Of a DNA stretch of 64,000 nucleotides, positions 30,018 through 40,898 are shown in pieces. The stretch covers positions 23,328 through 87,327 of the forward strand of contig NZ_JACUTS010000002.1 in assembly GCF_014859695.1 (NCBI RefSeq), in the 5' to 3' direction. This DNA comes from Sulfurimonas sp. (GTDB taxonomy: Bacteria > Campylobacterota > Campylobacteria > Campylobacterales > Sulfurimonadaceae). The notes under the pieces are model-generated. The model was not told the DNA's origin. It saw nothing but the letters and a program-made list of their open reading frames with translations, and did not search any database. Each line of letters begins with the position of its first letter. The stretch's first letter is position 1. Position numbers and translations under genes: made by a program.

Positions 30018-30740
30018 ATGAAGAACAATAAGTTAATAAGATTATCAAGCAGCTGCTACTGGAGTATGGAAATAGAGTCTCTCTCGGTAGAGGGGGTGGA
30101 TATTAAATTGTCCATTTCACAGAAAAAGTTGTTTAAATTTTTAGTTAAGCATATAAACAAACCTGTTCTAAATTTAGATATATCTTATGAACTGCATGAC
30201 TCCTTAGATAGAGAATTCAATGAAAAAAGTGTGCGCAATTTTATAACAGGACTTAGAAAATTAGCTCCATGTCTTAATCTTGTAAATATATACGGCGGAT
30301 ACTATATGCTTAAAAGTGAGCAGATTAGTAAATACATAAAGCTTAAAGAGCAGTTTTTTGAGATAATAGAGCAATCAAAAAATCCTATAGTTGTCACTAG
30401 CCCAAATGAATATGACAACCCCATAATTTATGTTAATGAGGCATTTTGTGAGTTGTTTGGGTATGAGTATGAAGAAGCGGTAGGTCAAAATTGCCGCTTT
30501 TTACATAGCAACGATACAGAGCAGGAAGCTCTTAAACAGATAAGAGAAGCAATAAGTGCGCAAAAGTCTGTAGAAGTAAATATCTGTAACTATACCAAAG
30601 ATGGAAACATGGTTTATGAAGATGTTACGATTAGTCCTATCTTTGATAAACAAAAAGAGAAACTTAGCTACTTTTTAGGCATATACAAAGATGTTACATC
30701 AGTGCCGCTCTTTTTGGAAAAAGTCCAAGAAGTTCTTTAG
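30018..30740 (+). CDS. OmpR-type winged helix plus C-terminal LOV/PAS domain protein
   Basis: N-term [27 protein letters not shown]...[15 protein letters not shown]...[11 protein letters not shown] (Trans_reg_C-like); C-term [25 protein letters not shown]...[20 protein letters not shown]...FLGIYKDVT (LOV-like, with the adduct Cys). Confidence 0.8.
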   Translation: MKNNKLIRLSSSCYWSMEIESLSVEGVDIKLSISQKKLFKFLVKHINKPVLNLDISYELHDSLDREFNEKSVRNFITGLRKLAPCLNLVNIYGGYYMLKSEQISKYIKLKEQFFEIIEQSKNPIVVTSPNEYDNPIIYVNEAFCELFGYEYEEAVGQNCRFLHSNDTEQEALKQIREAISAQKSVEVNICNYTKDGNMVYEDVTISPIFDKQKEKLSYFLGIYKDVTSVPLFLEKVQEVL

Positions 30741-30838
30741 AAGAATTTTATGGTGCTAAAAAACTTCTTAAAAAATCATCACATCATTTTCTCAGCTATT
30801 TCTTGATACTCTATCGTTATAAAAACCTTACAAAGGCA

Positions 30839-31429
30839 GTGAAATTGTCCGATAACGAAGATACAAAATTTGAAAATGCGGTAAAGACCATGATGTTTCA
30901 TGTGGGAGAAAATCCTGAGAGGGAGGGGCTTTTAAAAACTCCTCAGAGAGTTAAAAAAGCATATGAGTTTATATTTGGCGGTTATAAAGAAGACCCTAGG
31001 GAGATACTCAAATCTGCGCTATTTACAAGCTCAAACGATGAGATGGTTCTTCTAAAAGATATAGAGTTTTACTCCACTTGCGAGCATCATCTTCTGCCTA
31101 TTATAGGGCGTGTGCATGTGGCATATATTCCAGATGGAAAGGTAGTAGGACTCTCAAAAATCCCACGTGTCGTAAATGTTTTTGCCCGTCGTATGCAGAT
31201 TCAAGAGCAGTTGACGGAGCAGATAGCCGATGCAATCATGGATACCATAGCGCCAAAGGGCGTAGCGGTCGTTATTCAGGCAAGGCATATGTGTATGGAG
31301 ATGAGAGGTGTTGAGAAGATAAACTCAACTACGACATCATCGGCTCTACGCGGACTATTTAAAAAAGATGAGAAAACAAGAAGCGAATTTTTCTCTTTGA
31401 TAAACTCTCCTACGGGTTCACGTTATTAG
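30839..31429 (+). CDS. folE: GTP cyclohydrolase I (FolE type)
   Basis: [63 protein letters not shown] start at 30839 more likely than track start 30803. Confidence 0.95.
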   Translation: MKLSDNEDTKFENAVKTMMFHVGENPEREGLLKTPQRVKKAYEFIFGGYKEDPREILKSALFTSSNDEMVLLKDIEFYSTCEHHLLPIIGRVHVAYIPDGKVVGLSKIPRVVNVFARRMQIQEQLTEQIADAIMDTIAPKGVAVVIQARHMCMEMRGVEKINSTTTSSALRGLFKKDEKTRSEFFSLINSPTGSRY

Positions 31430-31456
31430 ACAGACTCAAAAGCAGGGAGATTTTTA

Positions 31457-32770
31457 ATGCCTTTTTCTTCACTAAAAAACAGAATCTCAAATAAAAAATA
31501 TTCGGTCGCATTCGGCGAGGTTGTTAAAATAAATGCAACCGTAATTACTGCTCGCGGGTTAAAAGTAAGTATAAGCGACATAGTAAAGATTATCTCAAAC
31601 GATACCAACCAAGAGACTATCGGGATGGTTACCGAGATAGACGGTGCTACATTTTTTATTACGCCTTTTAGCTTTGTGGAGGGATTTTGTTCTGGAGATA
31701 GGGTCTTTTTGGACCAAACAGGTTTAAATATTCCGGTGGGTCAATCTCTGCTCGGACGCGTTGTAGACCCGTTTATGAGACCCATTGACGGTAAAGGAGT
31801 TGTAAACGGCTCTAAACTTATGCCGATTATTAAAGCACCCATTGCAGCCATGAAGCGCGGCATGATAGATGAGATTTTTAGCGTCGGGGTAAAGAGTATA
31901 GATGGGCTCTTGACCTGCGGAAAAGGTCAAAAACTCGGAATCTTTGCGGGAAGCGGTGTCGGAAAATCAACACTTATGGGAATGATTGTAAGAGGCTCCG
32001 ATGCACCCATAAAAGTTGTTGCACTTATAGGCGAGAGAGGTAGGGAGGTTCCTGAGTTTATAGAGAAAAATCTAGGCGGAAACCTTGAGAATACCGTAAT
32101 CGTGGTGGCTACGTCGGATGACTCCCCGCTTATGAGAAAGTACGGCGCATTTGCTGCTATGAGTGTGGCTGAGTTTTTTAAAGATCAGGGACTTGATGTT
32201 CTTTTTATCATGGACTCCGTGACCAGATTTGCGATGGCTCAAAGAGAGATAGGTTTGGCCCTTGGAGAGCCTCCGACCTCAAAAGGTTACCCGCCATCAT
32301 CACTCACACTTCTTCCACAGCTGATGGAGCGTGCAGGAAAAGAGGAGGGCAAAGGCTCGATTACCGCTTTTTTTACCGTTTTGATAGAGGGCGATGATAT
32401 GAGCGATCCGATTGCAGATCAGTCTCGCTCTATTTTAGACGGTCATATAGTGCTCTCACGCGAACTTACAGACTTCGGGATATATCCGCCGGTACATATA
32501 CTAAACTCTGCTTCTAGGGTTATGAATGACATCATCTCGGACGAGCATCTCAAAGCAGTTCTGAAGTTTAGAAGACTCTATACAATCCTCAAAGAGAATG
32601 AGATGTTGATTCGCATAGGTGCGTACACGAAGGGCGGAGATTCGGACTTGGATGAAGCAATAGCTAAAAAAGGTGAGATGGAGAAGTTTTTAATTCAAAA
32701 TTCGATGCAAAAGAGCGATTTTAACGATACTCTGGATGCGCTTTTAAAGCTCACAGCCCCTTCATTATAA
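31457..32770 (+). CDS. fliI: Flagellum-specific ATP synthase FliI
   Basis: GIFAGSGVGKSTLMGMI Walker A; LIGERGREVPEFIE; LFIMDSVTRFAMAQREIGLALGEPPTSKGYPPS. Confidence 0.96.
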   Translation: MPFSSLKNRISNKKYSVAFGEVVKINATVITARGLKVSISDIVKIISNDTNQETIGMVTEIDGATFFITPFSFVEGFCSGDRVFLDQTGLNIPVGQSLLGRVVDPFMRPIDGKGVVNGSKLMPIIKAPIAAMKRGMIDEIFSVGVKSIDGLLTCGKGQKLGIFAGSGVGKSTLMGMIVRGSDAPIKVVALIGERGREVPEFIEKNLGGNLENTVIVVATSDDSPLMRKYGAFAAMSVAEFFKDQGLDVLFIMDSVTRFAMAQREIGLALGEPPTSKGYPPSSLTLLPQLMERAGKEEGKGSITAFFTVLIEGDDMSDPIADQSRSILDGHIVLSRELTDFGIYPPVHILNSASRVMNDIISDEHLKAVLKFRRLYTILKENEMLIRIGAYTKGGDSDLDEAIAKKGEMEKFLIQNSMQKSDFNDTLDALLKLTAPSL

Positions 32771-34883
32771 TATCGTTGTATCTCCAGCTGTCTCTTGTAG
32801 GCCTGTCTTCATGTGATTGTGTTATGGCAAGTTTATGAGATGAGATTTTTTCAAACTTTTTCATAAGATGGCTAATCTCGCTGTCTACTCCAAATATATC
32901 TATATAGGTATAGATTATCGCCTCTGCACCCTTAAAATTATTTTTCTCCATCAGGATGCCTACTCTTGCGTGAAAGCTTACCCTCAGAAGATCTCCTACC
33001 TTGTTGCTTCTGCTAGATAGAGCAAGAAGCTGACCCAATGTTTTTTTAATATCTTTTATACTTCCCTCAAGTGCGTACTCTTCGCATTTTTGCATAAGTT
33101 TTGACCAGTGTTTCTCAAGAAGCATTCCCAGTTCTGTGCTTCTTAGAAACTTATAGAGATCTAAAAGTTCATAGCAGCGCTTAAAGTCGTTCTCTTCATA
33201 TGCATTTTGAAGCAATTTTGCATGTTTGCATTTTAGGTGCAGCTCTTCTCTCTTTTGGCCTATATGAGGAATCTCCTCAAGAGTAAGCAGAAGCTCTTCT
33301 GCTTTGTCGATTTGTGCCGCTTTTATATTTTTTTCAACCTCAAGGAGAGTCTCCTCTATTTGGTTATTCATAGCTATATAGTTTGGTATCTGCTTAAAGA
33401 GTTCATTTTTATCTACAAGTTTGTTAATGGTTTGAAAATCCCTCTTTTGTATGGCTCTTAGCAGGTCTACAAACTCTCTGTTTTGTGTAAGAAGAAGTTT
33501 TATCAGAGGCTTCTTTGAGATTACACCGGTGTAATCTGCAAAAAGAGCTCTGGCACCCGCTATGTTATTTTGTACAATATGTCTTTGGGCATTTGAGAAG
33601 GCGAGTCTGAAAATCTGCTCCATTTTTTTATATTGAACTGTTCTTTTTAGAGGCTCATGTTTAGAGCAGATGGCATAGGCAAGGGCATACTTTTTTTCTA
33701 AAAAGAGCACTTGAAATCTAAGGTAGTTTTCAAAAGCGACAAAGAGCTCTTTTATGACACTCTCTTTTGATTTTATATCTCTGTATGGGTTTAGAATCTG
33801 GGTGGCATAAGCTCTGTTTTGGTTAATGAGTGCTTTTAGAGCAATCTCATAACTTTTTTCAAACCTCTGCTGGAGAGCTTTATGCTCATGTGAGCCTTGA
33901 AGCATAGGCTCTTTGGCAATTAGCTCAAAGGCTTCTTTGAGCGCATTGTGGGCAATTAGAGATTTTAATCTTGCGATACCGGGAAGTTCAATATGCAAGA
34001 TATTGTTGTTTTGAAGCGCGACAACAAGTGAATCACTCTTTAGAATATCTACAAATTTTATTTTAGAATCAAGCTCAATATATTTACTATGCGCAATTTT
34101 GCAATTTTTCACATCAATTATCGTAATGATATTCGAGTTACCGCTTACTAAAATATAGTTTGGATTTGGCATTATAATTACTCTATTAATTGATGCGATG
34201 GGCGTATCTATACTTTTATGACTCTCTTCATCCAAGAGTGAGACAATGTCTACTTTTCCGTTGTCTTTTGCGCATATAAGCGTATCTTTATTTAAAAAGC
34301 AAAGAGCGTTAATGCGGGTTTTGTTGTAGGTAAGGATACTTGTGTTTGTCTGCGAGTAGAGGTCAATTATATAGATAGCACCCCCATAGCCGCTACATGC
34401 AAAAGAGTTATTGTAAAATGCAAATGAGCTTACATAGTTTTGGCTCTCTCTTGTTATTCTCTTTCTGTCGTATGGAAAAGAGCAGAGTCTGGAGAGAAGC
34501 GATGGCTGATTTGTTTTGTATTGAAGGACTCTGCCGTTTTTGCTTCCGGCTATAATATAGTTTGAAGATGGGTCAAAACTTACAATATCAACATCTTCGT
34601 CATACGTCTCAATGATATATGCAATCTCTTTAGATTGTATCTCTAAAATATAAATAATTCTATTGTTGACAAAAGCAAAAAATTCACGATTTGGACTAAA
34701 AGCAGAGGTCGTTACATTTGTATTAAGATAAGCATTAGCAATACTTTTTTTTATTTCACACTCGTTAAGATCAAATATTTTAACTCCATGAAACTTGGTA
34801 TTATAGGCAACAAGCGAATCATCCAGTGCTTTTAATAGGGTAATATCTGATTTTGCTTCTTGGCATTTGTATATTTTAGGCAT
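32751..34883 (-). CDS. Large cytoplasmic protein: N-terminal WD40-like beta-propeller plus C-terminal alpha-helical repeat region
   Basis: 710 aa, no signal peptide/TM; repeating blade-like segments (DVDIVSFDPSSNYIIAGSKNGRVLQYK; RINALCFLNKDTLICAKDNGKVDIVSL) for ~300 aa followed by ~400 aa of predicted helical repeats. Confidence 0.75.
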   Translation of the reverse strand: MPKIYKCQEAKSDITLLKALDDSLVAYNTKFHGVKIFDLNECEIKKSIANAYLNTNVTTSAFSPNREFFAFVNNRIIYILEIQSKEIAYIIETYDEDVDIVSFDPSSNYIIAGSKNGRVLQYKTNQPSLLSRLCSFPYDRKRITRESQNYVSSFAFYNNSFACSGYGGAIYIIDLYSQTNTSILTYNKTRINALCFLNKDTLICAKDNGKVDIVSLLDEESHKSIDTPIASINRVIIMPNPNYILVSGNSNIITIIDVKNCKIAHSKYIELDSKIKFVDILKSDSLVVALQNNNILHIELPGIARLKSLIAHNALKEAFELIAKEPMLQGSHEHKALQQRFEKSYEIALKALINQNRAYATQILNPYRDIKSKESVIKELFVAFENYLRFQVLFLEKKYALAYAICSKHEPLKRTVQYKKMEQIFRLAFSNAQRHIVQNNIAGARALFADYTGVISKKPLIKLLLTQNREFVDLLRAIQKRDFQTINKLVDKNELFKQIPNYIAMNNQIEETLLEVEKNIKAAQIDKAEELLLTLEEIPHIGQKREELHLKCKHAKLLQNAYEENDFKRCYELLDLYKFLRSTELGMLLEKHWSKLMQKCEEYALEGSIKDIKKTLGQLLALSSRSNKVGDLLRVSFHARVGILMEKNNFKGAEAIIYTYIDIFGVDSEISHLMKKFEKISSHKLAITQSHEDRPTRDSWRYNDIIMKGL

Positions 34884-34966
34884 AAAATATTATAGATTAA
34901 AAAAGTAGTGTTTGAACTGAAATTTTTGGCAATGAGGAGCAAGAGCCGCAAAGAGGCAGCTCCGTT

Positions 34967-35941
34967 TTAAAAGTCTAGCATCTCTACTTCTGAGTAGGCT
35001 TTTATTAGGTGTTTGCCCATTTGACCTTCATAGGCATCCCATGAGTGATACTCTTTTAATTTTTCATGTACTTCCGGCTTTATTTCATAGCTTGCTATAC
35101 CATCGTCATAAGCTTTTTGGGCACCCTCAAGTACAATTTTTAGGTACTTTAAAAATGGCTCTACGGTTTTGCTTATCTCAGTGCCCGATGGACCATGACC
35201 CGGAACATAAAGTGTATATTTTTTAAATCCGTCCTCTTGATTTTTAATCTTCTCAAGCACTTTTATGTTTTCAACAATGCTTGAAGATTCATCAAATGCT
35301 CCAAAACGATTTGTTATAAGATTATCCCCGATAAAAAGCGTATTTGAGTTTGTATGTTCAATAAGTATATCCGTGTCGGTATGCCCTTTTGCAAAGTGGC
35401 GCATTATAAAAGTCTCTCCGTCAACAACAACTGTCTGCTTGTTTTCAACACCTTCACTCGGGAATGTAAAAGGCTTCGTGCCCTCTAGATTTCCAGTGAG
35501 TCTATCAAGGATACCGTACCAAGTTTCAGCTGAATTGTCTTTAACCTGCTCAATCATGTAGGTTAATGCATAGATTGGCACTTCTGGGTATTTTTCCCTA
35601 ATATTTTTGTTTGCAAACCAGTGGTCACCGTGTTTATGTGTATTAAAAACAGCAATTATCGGCTTAGGGCTCAATTTCTCTATCTCAGCGAGAATTTTTT
35701 GACCTACGTTGTAGTTTCCGCCCGGATCAATTACGATAAGTCCGTTTTCACTCTCAACAACGACAGGATTGTTCATAAACCCTTCGTTCTCTTTGCTAGG
35801 CTCTGTTTCAGGTCCATGCATAACATAAACATTTTGGTTCATCTTCTCAAATTTAAACTCACCTAAACTTCCTAATGTAAAAGCATTTAGCGATATTGAA
35901 AAGAGCATGGCAATTGAAGCTAAGATAGTAGCTTTTTTCAT
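34967..35941 (-). CDS. Secreted metallo-beta-lactamase-fold hydrolase (SoxH-like)
   Basis: Signal peptide; VVVESENGLIVIDPGGNYNVG, THKHGDHWFANKNI, FAKGHTDTDILIEH, VPGHGPSG. Confidence 0.87.
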   Translation of the reverse strand: MKKATILASIAMLFSISLNAFTLGSLGEFKFEKMNQNVYVMHGPETEPSKENEGFMNNPVVVESENGLIVIDPGGNYNVGQKILAEIEKLSPKPIIAVFNTHKHGDHWFANKNIREKYPEVPIYALTYMIEQVKDNSAETWYGILDRLTGNLEGTKPFTFPSEGVENKQTVVVDGETFIMRHFAKGHTDTDILIEHTNSNTLFIGDNLITNRFGAFDESSSIVENIKVLEKIKNQEDGFKKYTLYVPGHGPSGTEISKTVEPFLKYLKIVLEGAQKAYDDGIASYEIKPEVHEKLKEYHSWDAYEGQMGKHLIKAYSEVEMLDF

Positions 35942-36034
35942 CTCATCTCCTGTGTTGTGTAAAATTTTAATTGTGGGGGTTATTATACTATGCGAAGGGT
36001 AAATCCTCCATAAAGGAGGATTTAGTAGTTCTTT

Positions 36035-37513
36035 TTATGCTCTACCTGAAAGCATACCGTGGATTGTCATTGGCTTAAGCATATAAACTTTTAACAACCA
36101 GTAAATCCATCTCTCTTTTGTAGGATCAAGAGGGAATGAAGGTGTAGGTTTTTTACTCCAGTCAAACTCAGCAAGCATAACAGTACCGATACTTGTAATA
36201 AGTGGACAAACTGTATATCCGTCATATTTAGCAGTCGGCTCTTTGCCGCCCATTGCAGCAATAACGTTGTCAACAACGACTTTGTACTGCTTACGAGCCG
36301 AACCTCCGGTTTTACCCATTGGAACACCGGCACAGTCACCAACAGCCCATACATTAGGGAAGAAAGATGATTGAAGAGTCTCTTTATTTACGGTAACCCA
36401 GCTACCAGCTGAACCGATTTTTGATTTGCCAACAACATCAGGTGTTTTCATTGGAGGAGCAACATGTATAAAGTCATACTTGAATGTAACAGGCTCGCTT
36501 ACTTCTACTTCTTTGAAGATTGGTTCACCCATTTCGTCTTCAAACTCTTTTTTCTCCATTTTCCACTTGTTGAATGTTGCTGTTTTAGCAGCCGGATCTA
36601 TCTCAGCAAGGTTGTGCTTGTAGTTTACTTTGAAATCTCTCTCTTCAAACTGCTTAACGATAGGTACATTATAATCTGGAATACCAAATAGTGCCCCATT
36701 GTTTGTGTTGAAAGTAAGTTCAACTTTATCACGCACACCAGCTTCTACAAGACGAGCGTGTGTTAAATACATGATTTTAAGTGGAGCACCACCACACTTG
36801 ATAGCTCCTCTAGGGTTAGAGAATAACGCTTGAAGTTTTTCAGGTCCTTTGTGAGCTTTTGCTGTGTTAATCAGCTCTTGGATACCTTTCCACGTTGCAA
36901 CAGCACCGTCTTGGAAGTAAAGAGAGTGTACACCATTTTGTGTAATTGTCTTTTTTGTAGCTGCATTATCTTTCCCAGAAGATGTAATTTCACCCTCTAA
37001 ACCTTTAATAGCCCCGTAGTTAAGATTTGCTCCCGCTGCTACTATAAGCTGATCGTAAGTTACCTCTTGGCTTCCATCAACTATAACTTTGTTGTTCTCA
37101 GGATCTATAGAAGTTACGCTGCCTTTGATAAGCTTAACACCGCTTGGAACAAAATCATCTCTTTTGTAGATAATGTCATCAATTTCCCAAACACCACTAG
37201 CAACCAATGTTTGACCAGGCTGATAAGAAACAGATATTGGATCCGGCTCTATAACAGTTATATCTGCATCCGAAATAGTGTTGTTTAGACGTGCAGCCGT
37301 ACTCATACCTGCTAAGCCGCCACCTAAAATAACTATTTTACCTTTAACATCTGCAGATGCGGATGCAGTTGCAGCCCCCACGGTAGCACTAGCTAAAACA
37401 GATGCTGCTAACGGAGACACCGTTAGGTATTTTAAAGCCTCACGACGAGACATAACCTCCGGATGCTTATCTACTTCATTTAAAATCTCTTCTAAGATCT
37501 TATTTTTCTTCAT
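36035..37513 (-). CDS. Tat-exported FAD-dependent sulfide:quinone oxidoreductase-like protein
   Basis: SRREALKYLTVSPLAASVLAS Tat-like leader; IVILGGGLAGMSTAARL FAD motif; KCGGAPLKIMYL, YDGYTVCPLITSIGTVMLAEFDWSKKPTPSFP typical of SQR. Confidence 0.87.
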   Translation of the reverse strand: MKKNKILEEILNEVDKHPEVMSRREALKYLTVSPLAASVLASATVGAATASASADVKGKIVILGGGLAGMSTAARLNNTISDADITVIEPDPISVSYQPGQTLVASGVWEIDDIIYKRDDFVPSGVKLIKGSVTSIDPENNKVIVDGSQEVTYDQLIVAAGANLNYGAIKGLEGEITSSGKDNAATKKTITQNGVHSLYFQDGAVATWKGIQELINTAKAHKGPEKLQALFSNPRGAIKCGGAPLKIMYLTHARLVEAGVRDKVELTFNTNNGALFGIPDYNVPIVKQFEERDFKVNYKHNLAEIDPAAKTATFNKWKMEKKEFEDEMGEPIFKEVEVSEPVTFKYDFIHVAPPMKTPDVVGKSKIGSAGSWVTVNKETLQSSFFPNVWAVGDCAGVPMGKTGGSARKQYKVVVDNVIAAMGGKEPTAKYDGYTVCPLITSIGTVMLAEFDWSKKPTPSFPLDPTKERWIYWLLKVYMLKPMTIHGMLSGRA

Positions 37514-37647
37514 GATTTTTCCTTTTTTTGTGATAAAGTTATCAATTTTACATCTTTGCGCCTTAAGATATTTTTAAACATAGTAGTTTTTTCTTATAAT
37601 AATGCTATTTTAGGTGCTTATGTGTAATTTATAAGAGTAATTTTTGC

Positions 37648-39267
37648 TTAATAATTATATATTTTATTTATAATAAGCTGAACTGATACACGTGAGTTGA
37701 ACTCATTTTTTGTCACGCCGTAACTACAGGTTAACTTTTTTTCACTAGGCATTTCAAGACTCTTTTTAAAAAGTATTAACTCTATCGGTTTTCTCTCATG
37801 GGCAAATTGCTTAAGTAGTACTTTTGTATGCGACTTATCTTTGCCGAAATATTTTATCTCTAATATTTGGGCATCTTTTATTAAAAAAAGCGGACGTAAG
37901 TTTGCTTCTCCGTATGGTTCAAAGCTCTCTAGCAGCTCCAAGAGACTAAAGTCTATCTCATCGCTTGGAAGTATGCCCATAACCTTCTCAAGGGAGAGAA
38001 AGTCTGCCGGGCTTAGTTTTGAGGCACTTTTGTTAAGAGCAGCTTTAAATAAATCTATATTTTTATCCTCAAGAGAGAGACCCGCTGCCATCTTATGTCC
38101 GCCAAATTTGCCCAAAAGGCTGCTGTTTTGCTTGATAAGTTTATATATGTTTATGTTGCCTATGCTTCTGGCGCTCCCTTTGGCAACGCCGTTTTTTATG
38201 CTTAAGACAATTGCCGGCTTTGAGAAGTGATCTACAAGCCTAGAGGCTACAATCCCCACAACGCCCTCATGCCAACCCTCTTTTGCAACAACGATAATAG
38301 TCTCCTCTTCATTAACAAGCTCAAACGCTTCATTCGTAGTTTGAGCTTCTGTTGTGCGTCTGAGCTCATTTAGGGAGTTTAGCTTTTCGAACTGCGTATA
38401 GGCTTTATTTGTTGTTTGTGCAGTTAAAAACTCCAGCGCAATGCTTGCGTCTTCAAGTCTCCCTGCAGAGTTTATGCGTGGTGCAATTGCAAAGGCTATA
38501 TCTTCAGATGTGATGGAGCTTTTATTTAGAAAATCTCTTATTATAATAGAAGAGGGTCTTTGCGAGTGCATCAAAACCTTCAATCCCTCTTTAACAATGG
38601 CTCTATTTATGTCTGTTAAGGGCATGATGTCAGCAATTACCGCAATGCATAAAATATCCAAAAACCCTTTCATGTCGATGTCAAGAGAGAGCTCTTTCTT
38701 TACGAGTCCAAGCAGAAGCCATGCAACTTGAGCTCCGCAGATCTCTTCAAACGGGTAATAGCAGCGTGATAATTTTGGATTTACTATGGCATATGCTTCA
38801 GGAAGAGTTTCTAGCGGCGTGTGGTGATCTGTAATTATGAGTTCTATGCCTCGCTCTTTGCAGATCTTGGCAGCCTCTATGGCTGTTATGCCGTTGTCCA
38901 CCGTTATAACAATGTCTGCATCCACTCTTTTTAAAACGTTTGGACTTACTCCATAACCGTCACTGAAACGGTTTGGGATGATTGTTTGAAGCGGGTAGGG
39001 AATCTGTCTGAAAAAGTCGACCATTATGGCTGTTGCACTTACGCCATCAACATCGTAATCGCCCACAAGGGTTATTTTCTTATTCTCCCTTATGGCAGCG
39101 GCTATTTTTTTAGCTGCCCTTGAAGCATCATGGAGAAGATTTGGATTTGGGATTTGCGAGAGTGTTTTTTCTTGAGTGTCAAATCTTTGAGAGAGCAGCT
39201 CAAAAAGAGCCGACTTGTTTAATATAGGTACATCATCAAAACGAAGTTTCTTTAGAAAGAGATGCAT
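37648..39267 (-). CDS. recJ: Single-stranded-DNA-specific exonuclease RecJ
   Basis: VGDYDVDGVSATAIMVDF, VDNGITA, TDHHTPLE, GRLEDASIALEFL. Confidence 0.95.
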   Translation of the reverse strand: MHLFLKKLRFDDVPILNKSALFELLSQRFDTQEKTLSQIPNPNLLHDASRAAKKIAAAIRENKKITLVGDYDVDGVSATAIMVDFFRQIPYPLQTIIPNRFSDGYGVSPNVLKRVDADIVITVDNGITAIEAAKICKERGIELIITDHHTPLETLPEAYAIVNPKLSRCYYPFEEICGAQVAWLLLGLVKKELSLDIDMKGFLDILCIAVIADIMPLTDINRAIVKEGLKVLMHSQRPSSIIIRDFLNKSSITSEDIAFAIAPRINSAGRLEDASIALEFLTAQTTNKAYTQFEKLNSLNELRRTTEAQTTNEAFELVNEEETIIVVAKEGWHEGVVGIVASRLVDHFSKPAIVLSIKNGVAKGSARSIGNINIYKLIKQNSSLLGKFGGHKMAAGLSLEDKNIDLFKAALNKSASKLSPADFLSLEKVMGILPSDEIDFSLLELLESFEPYGEANLRPLFLIKDAQILEIKYFGKDKSHTKVLLKQFAHERKPIELILFKKSLEMPSEKKLTCSYGVTKNEFNSRVSVQLIINKIYNY

Positions 39268-39269
39268 AA

Positions 39270-40898
39270 CTATTTTTGCTGTGAAATATTTAGAGTTGCC
39301 TCAACAAATGCAAGAATGGAAGGGTTTGGAGTTTGAAGTCTTGAGGTAAACTCAGGATGAAACTGAACTCCCAAAAACCATGGATGATCTTTTATCTCAA
39401 CCGCTTCTATAAGCCCGTTTGACTCACCTGTTACAATCATGCCCGCATCTTCAAACTGCTTTCTGTAAGTAGGGTTTGCCTCATATCTGTGGCGGTGTCT
39501 CTCAAAAATTGTTTTTGCTCTGCCGTAGGCTTTGTGTATAATCGAGCCCTCTTTAGTGTCACATGGATACTCTCCAAGACGCATTGTTCCGCCCATTGGA
39601 GATTTGTGTGTTCTAAGTTGCGTATTTCCGCTTTGGTCTATAAAGTTGTCAATAAGGTAGATTATAGGATGAGGTGTGTTTTCATCAAACTCTACGGAGT
39701 TTGCACCCTCCAAACCAAGCACGTTTCTTGCATACTCAACAAGCGTGAGCTGCATGCCGAGGCAGATACCGAGATATGGGATTTTGTTTACGCGTGCGTA
39801 CTCTATGGCTTTGATTTTGCCCTCAACTCCGCGATTTCCAAATCCTCCTGCAACCAAGATTGAGTCGCAATCGCTTAGAAGTGCTTCCGTGCCTCTTGTC
39901 TCAATCTCTTCACTGTCAACCCAATGAATTTCCACGCGCGTATCAAGATGCGCACCTGCATGGATAAGAGATTCCGTTAAAGATTTGTAAGCCTCTTTTA
40001 GTTCGAGATATTTTCCGACAAACCCTAAAACAATGCGGTTTTTAGGCTGAACAATCTTTTTCACAAGAGAGTCCCACTTCTCCATGTCCGGATTTAGTTC
40101 GCCAAGCGAGAGCTCTTTTGATATCGGTTTTAAAATGTTTTGTCTTAAAAATGTAATCGGAATATCATAAATAGTTGCAGCATCAAGAGCCTCTATAACG
40201 CTATCAGCGGAGACGTCACAGCTCATTGCCAGTTTTTTCTTGAATGTTTTTGGGAGCGCATTCTCGCTTCTTGCAATTATCATCTGCGGAGTTATACCGA
40301 TGCGGCGAAGCTCTTGAACGGAGTGCTGGGTAGGTTTGCTTTTTAGCTCGCCTGCCGCTTTGATGTATGGAATAAGCGTGACATGAACAAAAAATGTTCC
40401 CTCTACCTCTTCGTCATGCTTCATCTGTCGGATTGCCTCCATAAATGGAAGACCCTCAATATCTCCTACCGTTCCGCCAAGCTCCACTATAAGGATCTCA
40501 TGACCCTCTCCGGCCTCTTTTATACGTTTTACAATCTCGCCGACGATGTGTGGGATGACCTGAATAGTCTGTCCCAAATAGCCGCCTGCTCGCTCTCTCT
40601 CAATTACGCTAGAGTATACCTGACCTGTAGTAAAGTTGCTCGATTTAAGGTAAGAAGAATCCAAAAATCTTTCGTAGTTTCCGATGTCAAGGTCTGTTTC
40701 GGCTCCATCTTTTGTAACGAAAACTTCCCCATGTTCAAGCGGGCTCATGGTTCCGGGGTCAACATTGATGTATGGATCTATCTTTAACATACCGACTTGT
40801 ATGCCGGCATGTTTTAAGAGTGTGCCAATGCTGGCTGCCGTTATCCCTTTTCCAAGAGAACTTAAAACTCCGCCGGTAACAAAAATATATCTAGTCAT
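39270..40898 (-). CDS. pyrG: CTP synthase
   Basis: [73 protein letters not shown]. Start at [10 protein letters not shown]; track ORF extends to 40919. Confidence 0.98.
   Translation of the reverse strand: MTRYIFVTGGVLSSLGKGITAASIGTLLKHAGIQVGMLKIDPYINVDPGTMSPLEHGEVFVTKDGAETDLDIGNYERFLDSSYLKSSNFTTGQVYSSVIERERAGGYLGQTIQVIPHIVGEIVKRIKEAGEGHEILIVELGGTVGDIEGLPFMEAIRQMKHDEEVEGTFFVHVTLIPYIKAAGELKSKPTQHSVQELRRIGITPQMIIARSENALPKTFKKKLAMSCDVSADSVIEALDAATIYDIPITFLRQNILKPISKELSLGELNPDMEKWDSLVKKIVQPKNRIVLGFVGKYLELKEAYKSLTESLIHAGAHLDTRVEIHWVDSEEIETRGTEALLSDCDSILVAGGFGNRGVEGKIKAIEYARVNKIPYLGICLGMQLTLVEYARNVLGLEGANSVEFDENTPHPIIYLIDNFIDQSGNTQLRTHKSPMGGTMRLGEYPCDTKEGSIIHKAYGRAKTIFERHRHRYEANPTYRKQFEDAGMIVTGESNGLIEAVEIKDHPWFLGVQFHPEFTSRLQTPNPSILAFVEATLNISQQK

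Noticed and set aside
30894-30909. TGTTTCATGTGGGAGA in folE as a third parS
   Set aside because: Only 13/16 match to the inferred consensus with the right half-site broken; more likely chance in coding sequence.
40383-40787. 134-aa antisense ORF inside pyrG as an overlapping gene
   Set aside because: Long but antisense to a highly conserved enzyme; Cys/Leu-rich composition is typical of complement translation.
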